DNA from: Agrobacterium vitis
GTDB lineage: Bacteria > Pseudomonadota > Alphaproteobacteria > Rhizobiales > Rhizobiaceae
Direction: 5' to 3'
Assembly: GCF_037039395.1 (NCBI RefSeq)
Contig: NZ_CP146242.1
Span: 3,825,017 to 3,889,016 of the forward strand
DNA length: 64,000 nucleotides
Shown here one piece after another: positions 53,517-62,800 of the stretch. Within the stretch, counting starts at the first letter, position 1. Each line of letters opens with the position of its first letter. Made by a program: the position numbers and the translations under genes. Below the pieces are notes generated by a model. The model did not search any database. It saw only the letters and a list, made by a program, of their open reading frames with translations, and was not told the DNA's origin.

Positions 53517-54183
53517 GGCATCCTCCTCCTCTGGTAGATAGAGCGCGCGGCCTCCTACCGCGCGCTTCGGCTCAGTCAATTGACCGAGCCGTTCGATCAG
53601 GCCTGTCTTCCTCCAAACACCGGCCCTACAAACATTGGTCCCCAAAACATTGGGGAAAGGCTCAAGCCCAAGAAACACTGCCCCATCAAATGCTTCCCAA
53701 ATCTGGATTGCGGACCCGGACCCTATCGTTCCATCCGATCCAACGCCGGGGCAGCCCAAGTCTCTCGCTAGGCCAGATCGGCGTCGCGACACCAGGAAGA
53801 TTGAGGGGATGTTGTTTGGCCATACCGCTACAGGCTTTCAGCGCACAACGAAGCCATGCCGAAAAACATGAGACATAAACCCGATCTTTCTCAGCAAAAG
53901 ACTGCTCTTTGCCCAAGATAAGGTTGGGAAGGGAGATCGCCGTCATCTCCATGACATGCCAGTCATCGATGATTTCCACCTGATCAGATTGCAACGCCAT
54001 CATGGCTCAATGCTGCTTGTTGAATACTGACCGGTACGCTTTTGCGAAGGCCTGCAAAAGTCACGGCAGGATACACATGCGCTGTAACCATCAACGACCG
54101 ACCACGATCGCGATTTACCCTGAATTTTATAGGGAACGTGTGGTGAGCATCTGCCTCTCACAACAGCCTGGAAAAATGCCCAT
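53517..54183. other. gene-poor region with a possible monooxygenase remnant
   Basis: These 667 bases hold a hairpin (GCGCGCGG/CCGCGCGC, 53553-53575) upstream of the porin gene and otherwise little. On the minus strand, 54003 to about 53864 encodes QVEIIDDWHVMEM, which recalls the DW-x-V-x-G motif of acyl-CoA-dehydrogenase-like flavin monooxygenases, but the frame then loses similarity. This could be a decayed fragment; confidence is low. Confidence 0.3.
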
Positions 54184-54212
54184 AAAAAAACGCTCCCGGT
54201 TTCCCGGAAGCG
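54184..54212 (-). terminator. terminator of the cobT-dgkA-side genes
   Basis: On the minus strand CGCT-T-CCGG (54204-54212) pairs with CCGG-G-AGCG (54191-54199, one mismatch) and is followed by seven T residues. It lies 62 bases after the stop of the small exported-protein gene and probably ends the minus-strand transcript from cobT or dgkA. Confidence 0.78.
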
Positions 54213-54274
54213 CTGAAAAATTTAAAGAATAGAGAGAGTTAAATCAGACCGATTCCATTTGAACCGGGCAGACT

Positions 54275-54517
54275 CTAGCGCCACTGCTTCGGGTCGGTGG
54301 GGTTTTGGCAGCCATAGGGCGGCAGCATGGTGCTGAAATTGGCTTGCAGCTTGGCACAACCCCATTTGTTGAACGGGTCCGGCAGGCGGCTGTTAATGTC
54401 GATGCCGACTTCCTGATACGGGGTTTCCGTATTGGTGACATAGGTATACCAGCGCGAGCCAAAGAGCACGATAGCGGCGATTGCCATGATCAATATCAGG
54501 CGCAGCAGGCGTTTCAT
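54275..54517 (-). CDS. small membrane-anchored protein of unknown function
   Basis: The 80-residue product has an N-terminal hydrophobic segment (LLRLILIMAIAAIVLFGSRW) and a periplasmic-looking tail YTYVTNTETPYQEVGIDIN and WGCAKLQANFS with two cysteines (the second in PYGCQNP). AAGGATGAATGA precedes ATG 54517. It follows dgkA by 31 bases on the same strand and precedes a terminator, so it is probably the last gene of that operon. I do not recognise a family name. Confidence 0.7.
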   Translation of the reverse strand: MKRLLRLILIMAIAAIVLFGSRWYTYVTNTETPYQEVGIDINSRLPDPFNKWGCAKLQANFSTMLPPYGCQNPTDPKQWR

Positions 54518-54548
54518 TCATTCATCCTTGTTGTTTCAGTAGAGTGGC

Positions 54549-54938
54549 TCAGCCAGCGAAAAACATCACCCAGCCGATATAGAGCCCGTTGGCAACCAGC
54601 AGGCAGAACACCGCAAACGATCCTAGGTCCTTCGCATTGCGGGCGACGATGGAAAATTCCGGTGAAATCCGGTCGATCACATCTTCGATGGCGGTGTTTA
54701 AAGCCTCGACGGCAAAAAGTACCAGCATCAACAGTAAAAAGCCGAGATAATAGACGGGCGCTGCACCCCGCAGCACGAGAAGCAGCAGGCCAACCCCGAA
54801 TGCCAGCACTTCATGACGAAACGCGGCCTCGCGCCAAAGGCGGCACGCGCCCTGCATGGAATAGCGGGTAGCGGCGAAAAGATGAGCAAATCCGGTCTTT
54901 TTCTCGAAGGGTGCGGGTTTGCCGTCTTCTACATTCAT
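54549..54938 (-). CDS. dgkA: diacylglycerol kinase
   Basis: This inner-membrane enzyme phosphorylates diacylglycerol, recycling lipid from osmoregulated glucan or LPS synthesis. The product has three membrane helices and the DgkA signature VEALNTAIEDVIDRISPE, with the metal-binding Glu, followed by ARNAKDLGSFAVF. ATG 54938 (MNVEDGKPAPF) was chosen; ATG 54998 is possible and would overlap the end of cobT by 17 bases, suggesting coupling. Size fits DgkA either way. Confidence 0.9.
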   Translation of the reverse strand: MNVEDGKPAPFEKKTGFAHLFAATRYSMQGACRLWREAAFRHEVLAFGVGLLLLVLRGAAPVYYLGFLLLMLVLFAVEALNTAIEDVIDRISPEFSIVARNAKDLGSFAVFCLLVANGLYIGWVMFFAG

Positions 54939-54981
54939 GATGGGCGCCGTCCCAATGCCAAGCGTTTCAACAGAAGATGCC

Positions 54982-56004
54982 TCAATGGGTGCCGGCATTG
55001 GTCACGCCGGCCTGTTCGAAGGTCGCCATGCCCGCATGACAGGCCGCAGCCGCCTTGACGATGCCAGCCGCAAGGGCAGCACCCGTCCCCTCGCCCAGCC
55101 GCATGCCAAGCGCCAGAAGCGGCGTCTTGCCCAGCTTGTCGATGGCCTTCAAATGCCCCGGCTCCGCCGAGACATGGCCGATCAGGCAATGGTCAAGCGC
55201 AGAGGGATTGGCCGCTTTCAGCAGGGCGGCGGCGGCCGTCGCCACATAGCCGTCGATCAGCACGGGAATGCGCTCCATTCGCGCTGCAAGAATGGCGCCT
55301 GCCATGGCGGCGATTTCGCGTCCTCCCAGCCGACGCATCACTTCCAGCGGATCGGCAAGGTGATCGCGGTGAAATTCGACCGCCTGTTTGACCACAGCGA
55401 TCTTGCGTTCCAGCATCTCGCCTTGTGAGCCGGTGCCAGGCCCGACCCAGTCTTCCGCCGCACCGCCGTAAAGCGCCAGGTTGATCGCAGCGGCAATGGT
55501 CGTATTGCCAATCCCCATTTCCCCAAGGCACAGCAGATCCGTACCACCGGCAATCGCTTCCATGCCGAAGGCCATGGTGGCCGCACAATCACGCTCCGAA
55601 AGGGCTGGCTCGACGGTAATATCTCCAGTCGGATAATCCAGCGCCAGATCGAAAATCTTCAGTCCGAGATCATGAGATACGCAGATCTGGTTGATCGCCG
55701 CCCCACCGGCTGCGAAATTCTCCACCATCTGCTGGGTGACGGAGGACGGAAACGGCGTAATACCATGCCGGGCCACGCCATGGTTGCCAGCAAAAATTGC
55801 CACCAGTGGACGGTTCACCGCCGGCGCACGGCCACTCCAGGCAGCAAGCCACATGGCGATTTCTTCCAGCCTTCCAAGCGAGCCCGGCGGCTTGGTCAAT
55901 TGACGGTCGCGGTCACGGGCCGCCACAAGCGCATGGCTGTCAGGCCCTGGCAAATCACGCAGCAGCACTCGGAAATCGTCAAACGGCAGGCCGGTTACAC
56001 TCAT
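54982..56004 (-). CDS. cobT: nicotinate-nucleotide--dimethylbenzimidazole phosphoribosyltransferase
   Basis: It activates dimethylbenzimidazole to alpha-ribazole phosphate, the lower ligand of cobalamin. The 340-residue protein has LTKPPGSLGRLEEIA, IFAGNHGVARHG, LLCLGEMGIGNTT and the C-terminal GMRLGEGTGAALA containing the catalytic Glu. It is divergent from cobS, which uses its product, and the substrate is made by BluB encoded earlier in the window. No riboswitch was seen in the shared gap at 56005-56322. Confidence 0.95.
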   Translation of the reverse strand: MSVTGLPFDDFRVLLRDLPGPDSHALVAARDRDRQLTKPPGSLGRLEEIAMWLAAWSGRAPAVNRPLVAIFAGNHGVARHGITPFPSSVTQQMVENFAAGGAAINQICVSHDLGLKIFDLALDYPTGDITVEPALSERDCAATMAFGMEAIAGGTDLLCLGEMGIGNTTIAAAINLALYGGAAEDWVGPGTGSQGEMLERKIAVVKQAVEFHRDHLADPLEVMRRLGGREIAAMAGAILAARMERIPVLIDGYVATAAAALLKAANPSALDHCLIGHVSAEPGHLKAIDKLGKTPLLALGMRLGEGTGAALAAGIVKAAAACHAGMATFEQAGVTNAGTH

Positions 56005-56054
56005 CAGGCAGGCTTTCTTGTCTTTTGCTCAGGCGGATTTGGCGCCTTTCTTAA

Positions 56055-56097
56055 TGCATAAATTCCGAAATCGGAATCGATTCGGACAGAAATTTAT
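56055..56097. repeat. diverged copy of the palindromic repeat, between cobT and cobS
   Basis: TGCATAAATT (56055-56064) and AATTTAT (56091-56097) form the outer arms around CCGAAATCGG and CCGA/CGG-type inner matches. The layout (TGCATAA...TTTAT with a GAAAT-centre) matches the element at 26532-26585. It lies in the 318-base gap between the divergent cobalamin genes, which otherwise shows no gene. Confidence 0.55.
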
Positions 56098-56322
56098 CGA
56101 TGGGCGAAAAAACTGCGCTCAGCCTGTTTTCACAAACGCCATGAGACACCAATTTTACGGGCGGCATCTGCGTTGAAACCACCTGTCCGGCCTTCGATGC
56201 GGCTGGCAAATACTGGCAGGCAAACTATATATCAAACAGCAAAAAAGCCCCGGATTCGACGTGGTTTCCCTTCAGGCAACCTGAGTCGAAGCCGAAGAAT
56301 GAATAAAGAGTGGACGACGTTG

Positions 56323-57102
56323 ATGACCCTGACTGCACTTGTCGATGATCTCGCCCGTTCGCTCGGCTTCCTCAGCCGCCTGCCGATCTCGTCACGGTTT
56401 TTCCAAAACCATTCCGGCGAAATGAGCCGCACACCACGGGCCTTTCCGCTGGCAGGTGCAGTCATTGCCGCCCCGGCGGGCCTGTTGCTGGCGCTGACGC
56501 TGGGCCTTGGCGCCAGCAGTCTGGTCGCCGCTTTTGCAGCAATTGGTTTGCAAGTTTTGCTGACAGGCGCTCTGCATGAGGACGGCTTTGCCGACACAGC
56601 CGACGGCCTCGGGGGTTCCAGTCGCGAAAAAGCGCTGGACATCATGAAAGACAGCCGGGTCGGTACCTTTGGAGTTTTAGCCCTGGTGTTCGGCGTAGGT
56701 CTGCGGGTCACAGCGCTGGCCTCGCTGGTCAATAGTCTCTCCCCCATCCATGTTGCGCTGGTGATGATCGGCATTGCCGCCGTCAGCCGGGCGCTGATGG
56801 TTTGGCATTGGCATGCCCTGCCCCCGGCAAAACCCGATGGTGTCGCCGCATCGCTCGGCAAGCCGGAGGATAACACGCTGTATGCCGCCCTGTTCCTCGG
56901 CTTGGCCGTCGCGGTCGTCACCATCGCGCCCGTCGCCTCTTTTCATCCGCTGGCGGTGATGCTCGTCGCAAGTGGCGCAGCCGCCTTCGCGGCCAATCGG
57001 TTGGTCTTACGAAAGCTGGGAGGCCAGACTGGCGATACCCTAGGGGCAACCCAACAGATTTGTGAGATTGTCGCGCTGGCCAGTATCGCCATGGCCTTGT
57101 AA
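56323..57102 (+). CDS. cobS: adenosylcobinamide-GDP ribazoletransferase
   Basis: CobS joins adenosylcobinamide-GDP and alpha-ribazole in the inner membrane, the last assembly step of cobalamin. The 259-residue protein is hydrophobic with several helices and has the signature GALHEDGFADTADGLGG, whose Asp residues bind metal, then REKALDIMKDSRVGTFG. ATG 56323 begins MTLTALVDD; ATG 56299 is an alternative adding eight residues. It is divergent from cobT and followed by the DUF1289 gene nine bases later. Confidence 0.93.
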   Translation: MTLTALVDDLARSLGFLSRLPISSRFFQNHSGEMSRTPRAFPLAGAVIAAPAGLLLALTLGLGASSLVAAFAAIGLQVLLTGALHEDGFADTADGLGGSSREKALDIMKDSRVGTFGVLALVFGVGLRVTALASLVNSLSPIHVALVMIGIAAVSRALMVWHWHALPPAKPDGVAASLGKPEDNTLYAALFLGLAVAVVTIAPVASFHPLAVMLVASGAAAFAANRLVLRKLGGQTGDTLGATQQICEIVALASIAMAL

Positions 57103-57111
57103 GAGATCAAC

Positions 57112-57309
57112 ATGACAACCGCTCAAGCCTCTCCGCCCTGCGCCACCTCGCCTTGCATTGGCATCTGCACTCTCGACGAGACCAGTGCATTCTGCCTGGG
57201 CTGCAGGCGCAGCCTGGACGATATCGCCAATTGGTCGCGCTATAGTGAGCAGCAACGGACGGCAATCATGCTGAGCTTGCGAGGGTCTCTGCCGGTAGAA
57301 CAGGATTAG
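57112..57309 (+). CDS. DUF1289 small cysteine-rich protein
   Basis: The 65-residue protein has the DUF1289 core SPCIGICTLDETSAFCLGC, four cysteines likely binding zinc or an Fe-S cluster, followed by RRSLDDIANWSRYS. The family is common in proteobacteria and of unknown function. It starts nine bases after cobS and ends three bases before the aspartic protease gene, so the three genes probably form one transcript. Confidence 0.85.
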   Translation: MTTAQASPPCATSPCIGICTLDETSAFCLGCRRSLDDIANWSRYSEQQRTAIMLSLRGSLPVEQD

Positions 57310-57312
57310 ACC

Positions 57313-58020
57313 ATGAAGCTCGGTGGGTTTGGCATTGTCATCGGCATCCTGCTCGCAGGCACTGCGGTTTTGCTCATCAACCGCGATAGCGGCCAGAGCT
57401 TCGGCATGGATAATGACGACTTCGCCCGTGTCGTTACCCTCCTGCCTTTCGCGCTGATGCTTTCAGCAGGCATTGTCGCCAGCCGCCAGAACCTGGGCCA
57501 GAACCTGCGATTTGCGGCCGCCTGGGTGCTCGTCGCGCTGATCCTTGTCACCGGTTATATCTACCGAAACGATGTCGCTTCCGTCGCTGACCGGGTGCTG
57601 GCCGGACTGGTTCCAGGTCGTGCGGTCGTCACCACGACCGGCGATGGCCAAAGCCAACTCATGCTGCAAAGAGGCTCCTCCGGACATTTTTCGGCGACCG
57701 TCAGCATTAACGGTGTCGATATCCCAATGATGATCGATACCGGCGCCAGCGCCGTGGTGCTGCGAGCCGAAGATGCCACCAGGCTCGGCATCAATATTGA
57801 GGACTTGACCTATAGCGTCACCGTCAGCACCGCCAATGGCGAAGCACTGGCCTCCCCCTTGCGCCTACGGCAGGTGGCCATTGGACCCGTGATCCGGGAA
57901 AATGTCCGCGCCCTGATTACCCAGCCGGGCCGAATGGATGGCAGCCTGCTCGGCATGAGTTTTCTATCGACACTAGACAGCATCCAGATCCGCGGCGATG
58001 AATTGCGCCTGACGGACTGA
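57313..58020 (+). CDS. retropepsin-like aspartic protease, membrane-anchored
   Basis: The 235-residue protein has an N-terminal membrane helix (GIVIGILLAGTAVLLI), a second hydrophobic stretch near residue 65-80, and a single aspartic protease domain: FSATVSINGVDIPMMIDTGASAVVL with the catalytic DTGAS, YSVTVSTANGEALASPLRL, and GSLLGMSFLSTLDSIQI at the end (all in the clan AA family typical of alphaproteobacteria). As a one-domain enzyme it must dimerise. The active site likely faces the periplasm. The substrate is not known. Confidence 0.85.
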   Translation: MKLGGFGIVIGILLAGTAVLLINRDSGQSFGMDNDDFARVVTLLPFALMLSAGIVASRQNLGQNLRFAAAWVLVALILVTGYIYRNDVASVADRVLAGLVPGRAVVTTTGDGQSQLMLQRGSSGHFSATVSINGVDIPMMIDTGASAVVLRAEDATRLGINIEDLTYSVTVSTANGEALASPLRLRQVAIGPVIRENVRALITQPGRMDGSLLGMSFLSTLDSIQIRGDELRLTD

Positions 58021-58499
58021 TATAAAGAACCATTGAAGCTGACAGCTCGTCTTCCTTTTTCGAATACCTCAAGCTTTTGATAGGTGAGTTTGTCCGAGGA
58101 CAAGTGAAAGCCAGTTTTTCCGAAGGACGAACGAAATACGAGAAACGAGTGACTGTTTGGTTCAATCTGGACCTGAACAATTCTGGTTCCGTCGCAAAAC
58201 CAGGGCCCCGCGATAATCCAGACGCTTCCGAAATGCAAACAACACGCCCTGTATCATCGTATAGGTCTGGTTTCCCGTTGGCAGATGGGCATTGTCACGC
58301 GCATCTACCATAAACCGTTCAAAAATCCTCGCTTGCATGTTGGATTTCCATGGGTATTGGCATTTTACTGTCCTTCATTCTGGGCATTTTAGATTTGTCA
58401 GCAAAAATTGGACTCCGTTCGGATCAATCCGACACATCAACAAAAACTTAAAACATCGTGCTAATTCCGATTTCTGCACGATGCGCTAAGGTTTAACCG
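58021..58499. other. intergenic region downstream of the polyketide locus
   Basis: These 479 bases lie between the convergent aspartic protease and polyketide genes. It holds short open frames on both strands, but none has family character or a ribosome site. There is no clear terminator or repeat. Composition is more AT-rich than either side. Confidence 0.5.
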
Positions 58500-59870
58500 T
58501 CACACATTCAGCAAATGCTTCATGACCCTGTCTACATGGCGGGCAGACCAGTGCTCCAATGGGGTTCCCTGTACAGTCTGGTTAAAGGCCCCAAGCGCAG
58601 AACCGGTGTAAATAGCATAGTCTACGACGCGGTCCGGTTGCGCACGTTGGGCGAGAAAAAAGCTCTCGCTGATATAATCCGAAAAGACTGCCGCCATTTG
58701 CGCCTTGGGAGACAGGCTCGCTATCGCAGTCTGACCCGGGCGGGTTTTGCTGTGCTGCACCGCCTCGTCAAAGGTTTTGTGCAAAATGGTTTTCTCCACA
58801 CTTTGCCGTGTGGCGGGGGGCACATCCTGCATCGCCTCATAGTCGCGCCAAAGCCCCAGCAATCTTGACGCTCGTGCAGGGAAAAACACACCGCGTTTGA
58901 GCATACGGGCGCGCATGCCATAGGCACATTCGCCTTTGATCAGGCTATCGCAGGCCTGATGCAGCGCCACCAGCGAGGCAGAGCAGGCCGTATCAATCAC
59001 CATGCTCGGGCCGCGGAAATCGCCAAAATAGGACAATTGGTTGGCAATACCGGAGCGATTGGCGAGAACCGTAAAATGCTGCCCCAATGCCGCATGGTCG
59101 GCAGCAAGAAAAGCATAATCATCCCACATGGCACCGACAAAAACGCCAACATCACGCCCGCCCGCACCAAAGCGCGGCTTGGGCAAACGCGAAAGCGGAT
59201 AGCCCGCATCTTCCAGCGCTGCCCAACCCGCCTGAAGGAACAACCGCTCCTGCGGGTCCATCAGCTTGGCCTGTGCAGGCGATATCTGGAAGAACAGGGA
59301 ATCGAAGCAATCGGCATGGTCAAGAAAACCACCCCAACGTCCGTAACTTGTGCCCGGCTTGTCCCGCTCGGCACTATAGACCGCCTCGATATCCCAGCGT
59401 GAGGCAGGAACCTCTCGCACAGAATTGCGCCCTTCCACCAGATTCTTCCAGAAACTGGACAGGTCCTCTGCATCGGGATAGGTGCCGCTCATGCCGATAA
59501 TGGCAATGTCTCGACTTCCCGCCTGCGGGTCATCCTCCTGTTTGCCACGAATGGATATCGATGGCAGAGCGGCGGGCATGGATTTTACTGAAGGATCAGC
59601 CGATACAGCCTCTGCGGGAGCGATCACATTTTCGGGCGGCGCGATCTTACGCAAGCACTGCTTGACGTCATCGGCGTGCTCAAGGAGCAGATGGGCGGCA
59701 AGGGCGGCAATATCAGGAAACTCGAACAGGGCCGTACTGCGCAGACGGGGGAAATCCTTGCCCAGAAACGCAATCGTCTCCATGATCAGAACCGAATCCA
59801 GACCATAATTGACCAGCGCCTGTTGCACATCAATAGCCTGCGCAGGCATCTTCAGCACACGGCCAGCCAT
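58500..59870 (-). CDS. ACP, truncated ketosynthase and C-terminal part of a PfaD-type enoyl reductase (rearranged PKS gene)
   Basis: Read from ATG 59870, the 456-residue frame has three parts. Residues 1-65 are an acyl carrier domain with Ser26 in VNYGLDSVLIME. Residues 121-317 are the first half of a ketosynthase (DIAIIGMSGTYPDAEDL, WGGFLDHADCFD, DTACSASLVALHQACDSL, active Cys296), which stops after IKGECAYG. From there the protein continues RARMLKRGVFFPARASRLLGLW and ends VDYAIYTGSALGAFNQTVQG, the C-terminal part of PfaD-type trans-acting enoyl reductases. The ketosynthase lacks its two catalytic His residues and the reductase its flavin domain, so an internal deletion near 58920 is inferred. 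It overlaps the upstream gene by 19 bases in another frame. Confidence 0.8.
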   Translation of the reverse strand: MAGRVLKMPAQAIDVQQALVNYGLDSVLIMETIAFLGKDFPRLRSTALFEFPDIAALAAHLLLEHADDVKQCLRKIAPPENVIAPAEAVSADPSVKSMPAALPSISIRGKQEDDPQAGSRDIAIIGMSGTYPDAEDLSSFWKNLVEGRNSVREVPASRWDIEAVYSAERDKPGTSYGRWGGFLDHADCFDSLFFQISPAQAKLMDPQERLFLQAGWAALEDAGYPLSRLPKPRFGAGGRDVGVFVGAMWDDYAFLAADHAALGQHFTVLANRSGIANQLSYFGDFRGPSMVIDTACSASLVALHQACDSLIKGECAYGMRARMLKRGVFFPARASRLLGLWRDYEAMQDVPPATRQSVEKTILHKTFDEAVQHSKTRPGQTAIASLSPKAQMAAVFSDYISESFFLAQRAQPDRVVDYAIYTGSALGAFNQTVQGTPLEHWSARHVDRVMKHLLNV

Positions 59871-62800
59871 ATCACGCAGGTATAATCGCCGTCCGCCAAG
59901 GCTTTTGAAAGCGGTTTCAGCAGCACCGCGCCGACGCCTTCACCCGGGACATAGCCGGTGCCATCGGCACCAAAGGAGCGGCAGCGGCCATCCACAGACA
60001 GATAACGCCCCTGGCTGAGAAACACATATTTATACGGATGGACCGAAAGATTGACACCACCCGCCAGCGCCATATCGCACTCGCCATTGGCAAGGCTTTG
60101 GCAGGCAAGATGAATGGCCGTGAGCGAGGAGGAACACATTGTATCCACGGCAAAGCTCGGGCCTGTGAGATCCATGATATAGGACACACGATTGGCAATC
60201 GATGCGTAGGAGGAATTCGCCACCGGCGTTTCACCATCCAGCACCGCCGAATAAAGCTGGTACTCGCCGTACATCACCCCGACGAAGACACCCACCGGCT
60301 GCTGTGCCACATCGGCACGGCGATACCCTGCATCCTCAAACGTATGCCAGGCCGTTTGCAGAAACTGACGTTCCTGTGGGTCCATCAATTCCGCCTGTCG
60401 GGGCGAAATGCCGAAAAACAGCGGATCAAACCGATCCACTTTATCCAGAAAACCGCCCCATTTGGCATAGGCCTTGCCAGATGCGCCGGGGTTTTTGTCG
60501 AAATAGCGCTCCTGACGCCAGCGTTCCCGCGGGATTTCCTCAATGCAATCGAGCCCACCGCTCACATTTTCCCAGAATTCCTGGAGTGTATTGGCCTTCG
60601 GGTAACGGCCAGCAAGACCGATGATCGCCACAGGATCGCCAGAACGGTGGTTGTTCTGGATCGATGGCTGATGGCGTTCTACTGGTTCCGACACCACAAC
60701 CACAGGCACAATCGCGGCGGGTTGCGGCGGTGGAGCGACGGCATCCAGCCTCTTCAGTCCGCTGAGATAGGCGGCAATATCTCCCAGCGTTCTATATTCG
60801 AAAAACAGGGTTTTCGAGAGATTGTCGAAATGCTTTTCAAGCTGCCGGTTGAGCTTGGAGATCACCAGCGAGTCGATGGCAAAATTATCAAGCGATGTGT
60901 CAAACGTGATTTCCGAAGGATCGAGCCGGGTCACATCCACCATCAACTTGATAAGCAGGTCTTCAGCCTGTTTCAACTTCGTCGCGTCGCTGTCAACAGC
61001 GGGTACTGTTTCAACAGCCTGTGGCTGGATTTGCGGACTTGAGAGATAGCCGCCCGTCCCATGGGTCAGCGCCGAAAATCGCAGCAGATCGCCGTAGGCC
61101 ACCACAACAGGCCCCTCATACTCAAGGGCCTCAGTCAATGCATGCAGACCCTGTGGCGTTGGCATGTCGACAAGACCACTGAGTTGATACAACCGATCAG
61201 CGGAGTCCTCGCCCTGCTCCATGCCTCCCTCCAGCCAGAAAGGCCAGGCGATGGATATTGTTTGTCCTTTCGCCAGCCCAGCGCTGACCTTGTGCTGGCG
61301 GCGGGCAGCATAAAGATCCATATAGGCATTGGCGAAGGCATAATCGCTTTGACCTTGGGAGCCGCACACACCCATGATTGATGAGAACAGCACGAAACGG
61401 TCCAGTGGCTGATCCACAGTGGCCTGATCGAGGTTAAGGGCACCCTGGATTTTGGGAGCCAGAACCTCTTCCATCTCCTCTGGTGTTTTGCCAAGAAAAT
61501 AGCGATCACGGATCGTCCCCGCCAGATGGAAGACCCCACCAATCGGGCCGTGATTGTCCCCAATCCACTGCACAAGGGCTTTAACGGCAGCCGGATCAGC
61601 AACGTTGCACTGGCGATACACCAGTTTATCGGGGCTGATTTTCAGCGCTTTCAGCCGCTTGCTCACCTTCTTCTCATCTGAGCGACCGACGAGAACAATC
61701 TTTTCGGCGGCCTTGTCCGCGAGATAGCGGGCAATGGTCAGACCAACGCCACCGGCTCCACCGGTAACCAGTTGCACACCCGTTGGCCTCCACGTGGTTT
61801 GAGCATGCTCAATCAGAGGCTGATGGATCAGTTGCAGGACGTTTCCCGCCTCATGGCGGGTCTGAATGATACCGCTGTCAATGGCTGCTAAAACGGGTGG
61901 TATCAATGGCTTTTGGACAGTGTCCAGCCCCACGACTTGGATACGCAAGTCCGGCATTTCAAAACGTAGACTGAGCGCAAATGCGCTTACAGCACCATGT
62001 TCGGGCCTCGGCCTGGCGTCATCCAATGGGTGGGCATAGACGAGTTCAACCTGCTCTTGAAAGTGCCCCTGGACAATCGCCTTGCTTAACAAGGCCAGCG
62101 GCTGGATTGCCAGTTGCCCCCCAAGATTGTCTGTTCCGGACGCCTTACCCAGGAAAGACCAGAGCATCACGATCCGGCCCGACAAATGACCACGACTTTG
62201 TAAAAGTGCGAGCAGCTGTTCGTAATCGGCCAAGCGATGACGATCGATAGCGATCACATCGGATTTCTGGCTATGAAAGCTCTTGCCGGGGACCACACAG
62301 GTGATGCGATTTGCGCCAAATTGGGCGATATGGCTTTTGGCCTCGGCCTGAGAGCCGCAAAACAGCAAAACTCTCGACCCATCGTCAGCATCCACTTTTT
62401 GGGTCCGCGCAAGACCGATCTCCTGCCATACGGGACGAAACAGGCCAAGCGCAGCTGCCTGAGGACGCGAAGAACGCGCTTTGAAGGAAAAGCTGCGCAA
62501 TTGCGCCAGCACGCACCCGTCAGCATCGACAAGCGTGAGGTTGAGGGTAACCAATGGATCGCCGCTCCGGCCCGAGACGATTTGCACATGGCAAAGGCAC
62601 TCCGCAGTAAGCGGCGCATAAACAACAAGTTCCTGTATGGCGAACGGCAGGTAGTCGGCGCGGCTTTTTTCTGCCAGATGGGCGAGAAACGCCGCAGCAC
62701 CCTGCAAAGCACCGTCAATCAAGGCCGGGTGTAATTCGTAATCCGCTGTGGTTTCAATGGCTGAGGTTGTTAACTTCAGTTGGATCAGGGCCTCATGACC

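Noticed and set aside
56005..56322. Cobalamin riboswitch between cobT and cobS
   Set aside because: None of the conserved segments found before bluB is present here; only a palindromic repeat was seen.
58077..58313. 78-residue frame between the aspartic protease and PKS genes
   Set aside because: No ribosome site, no family features and no conserved pattern.
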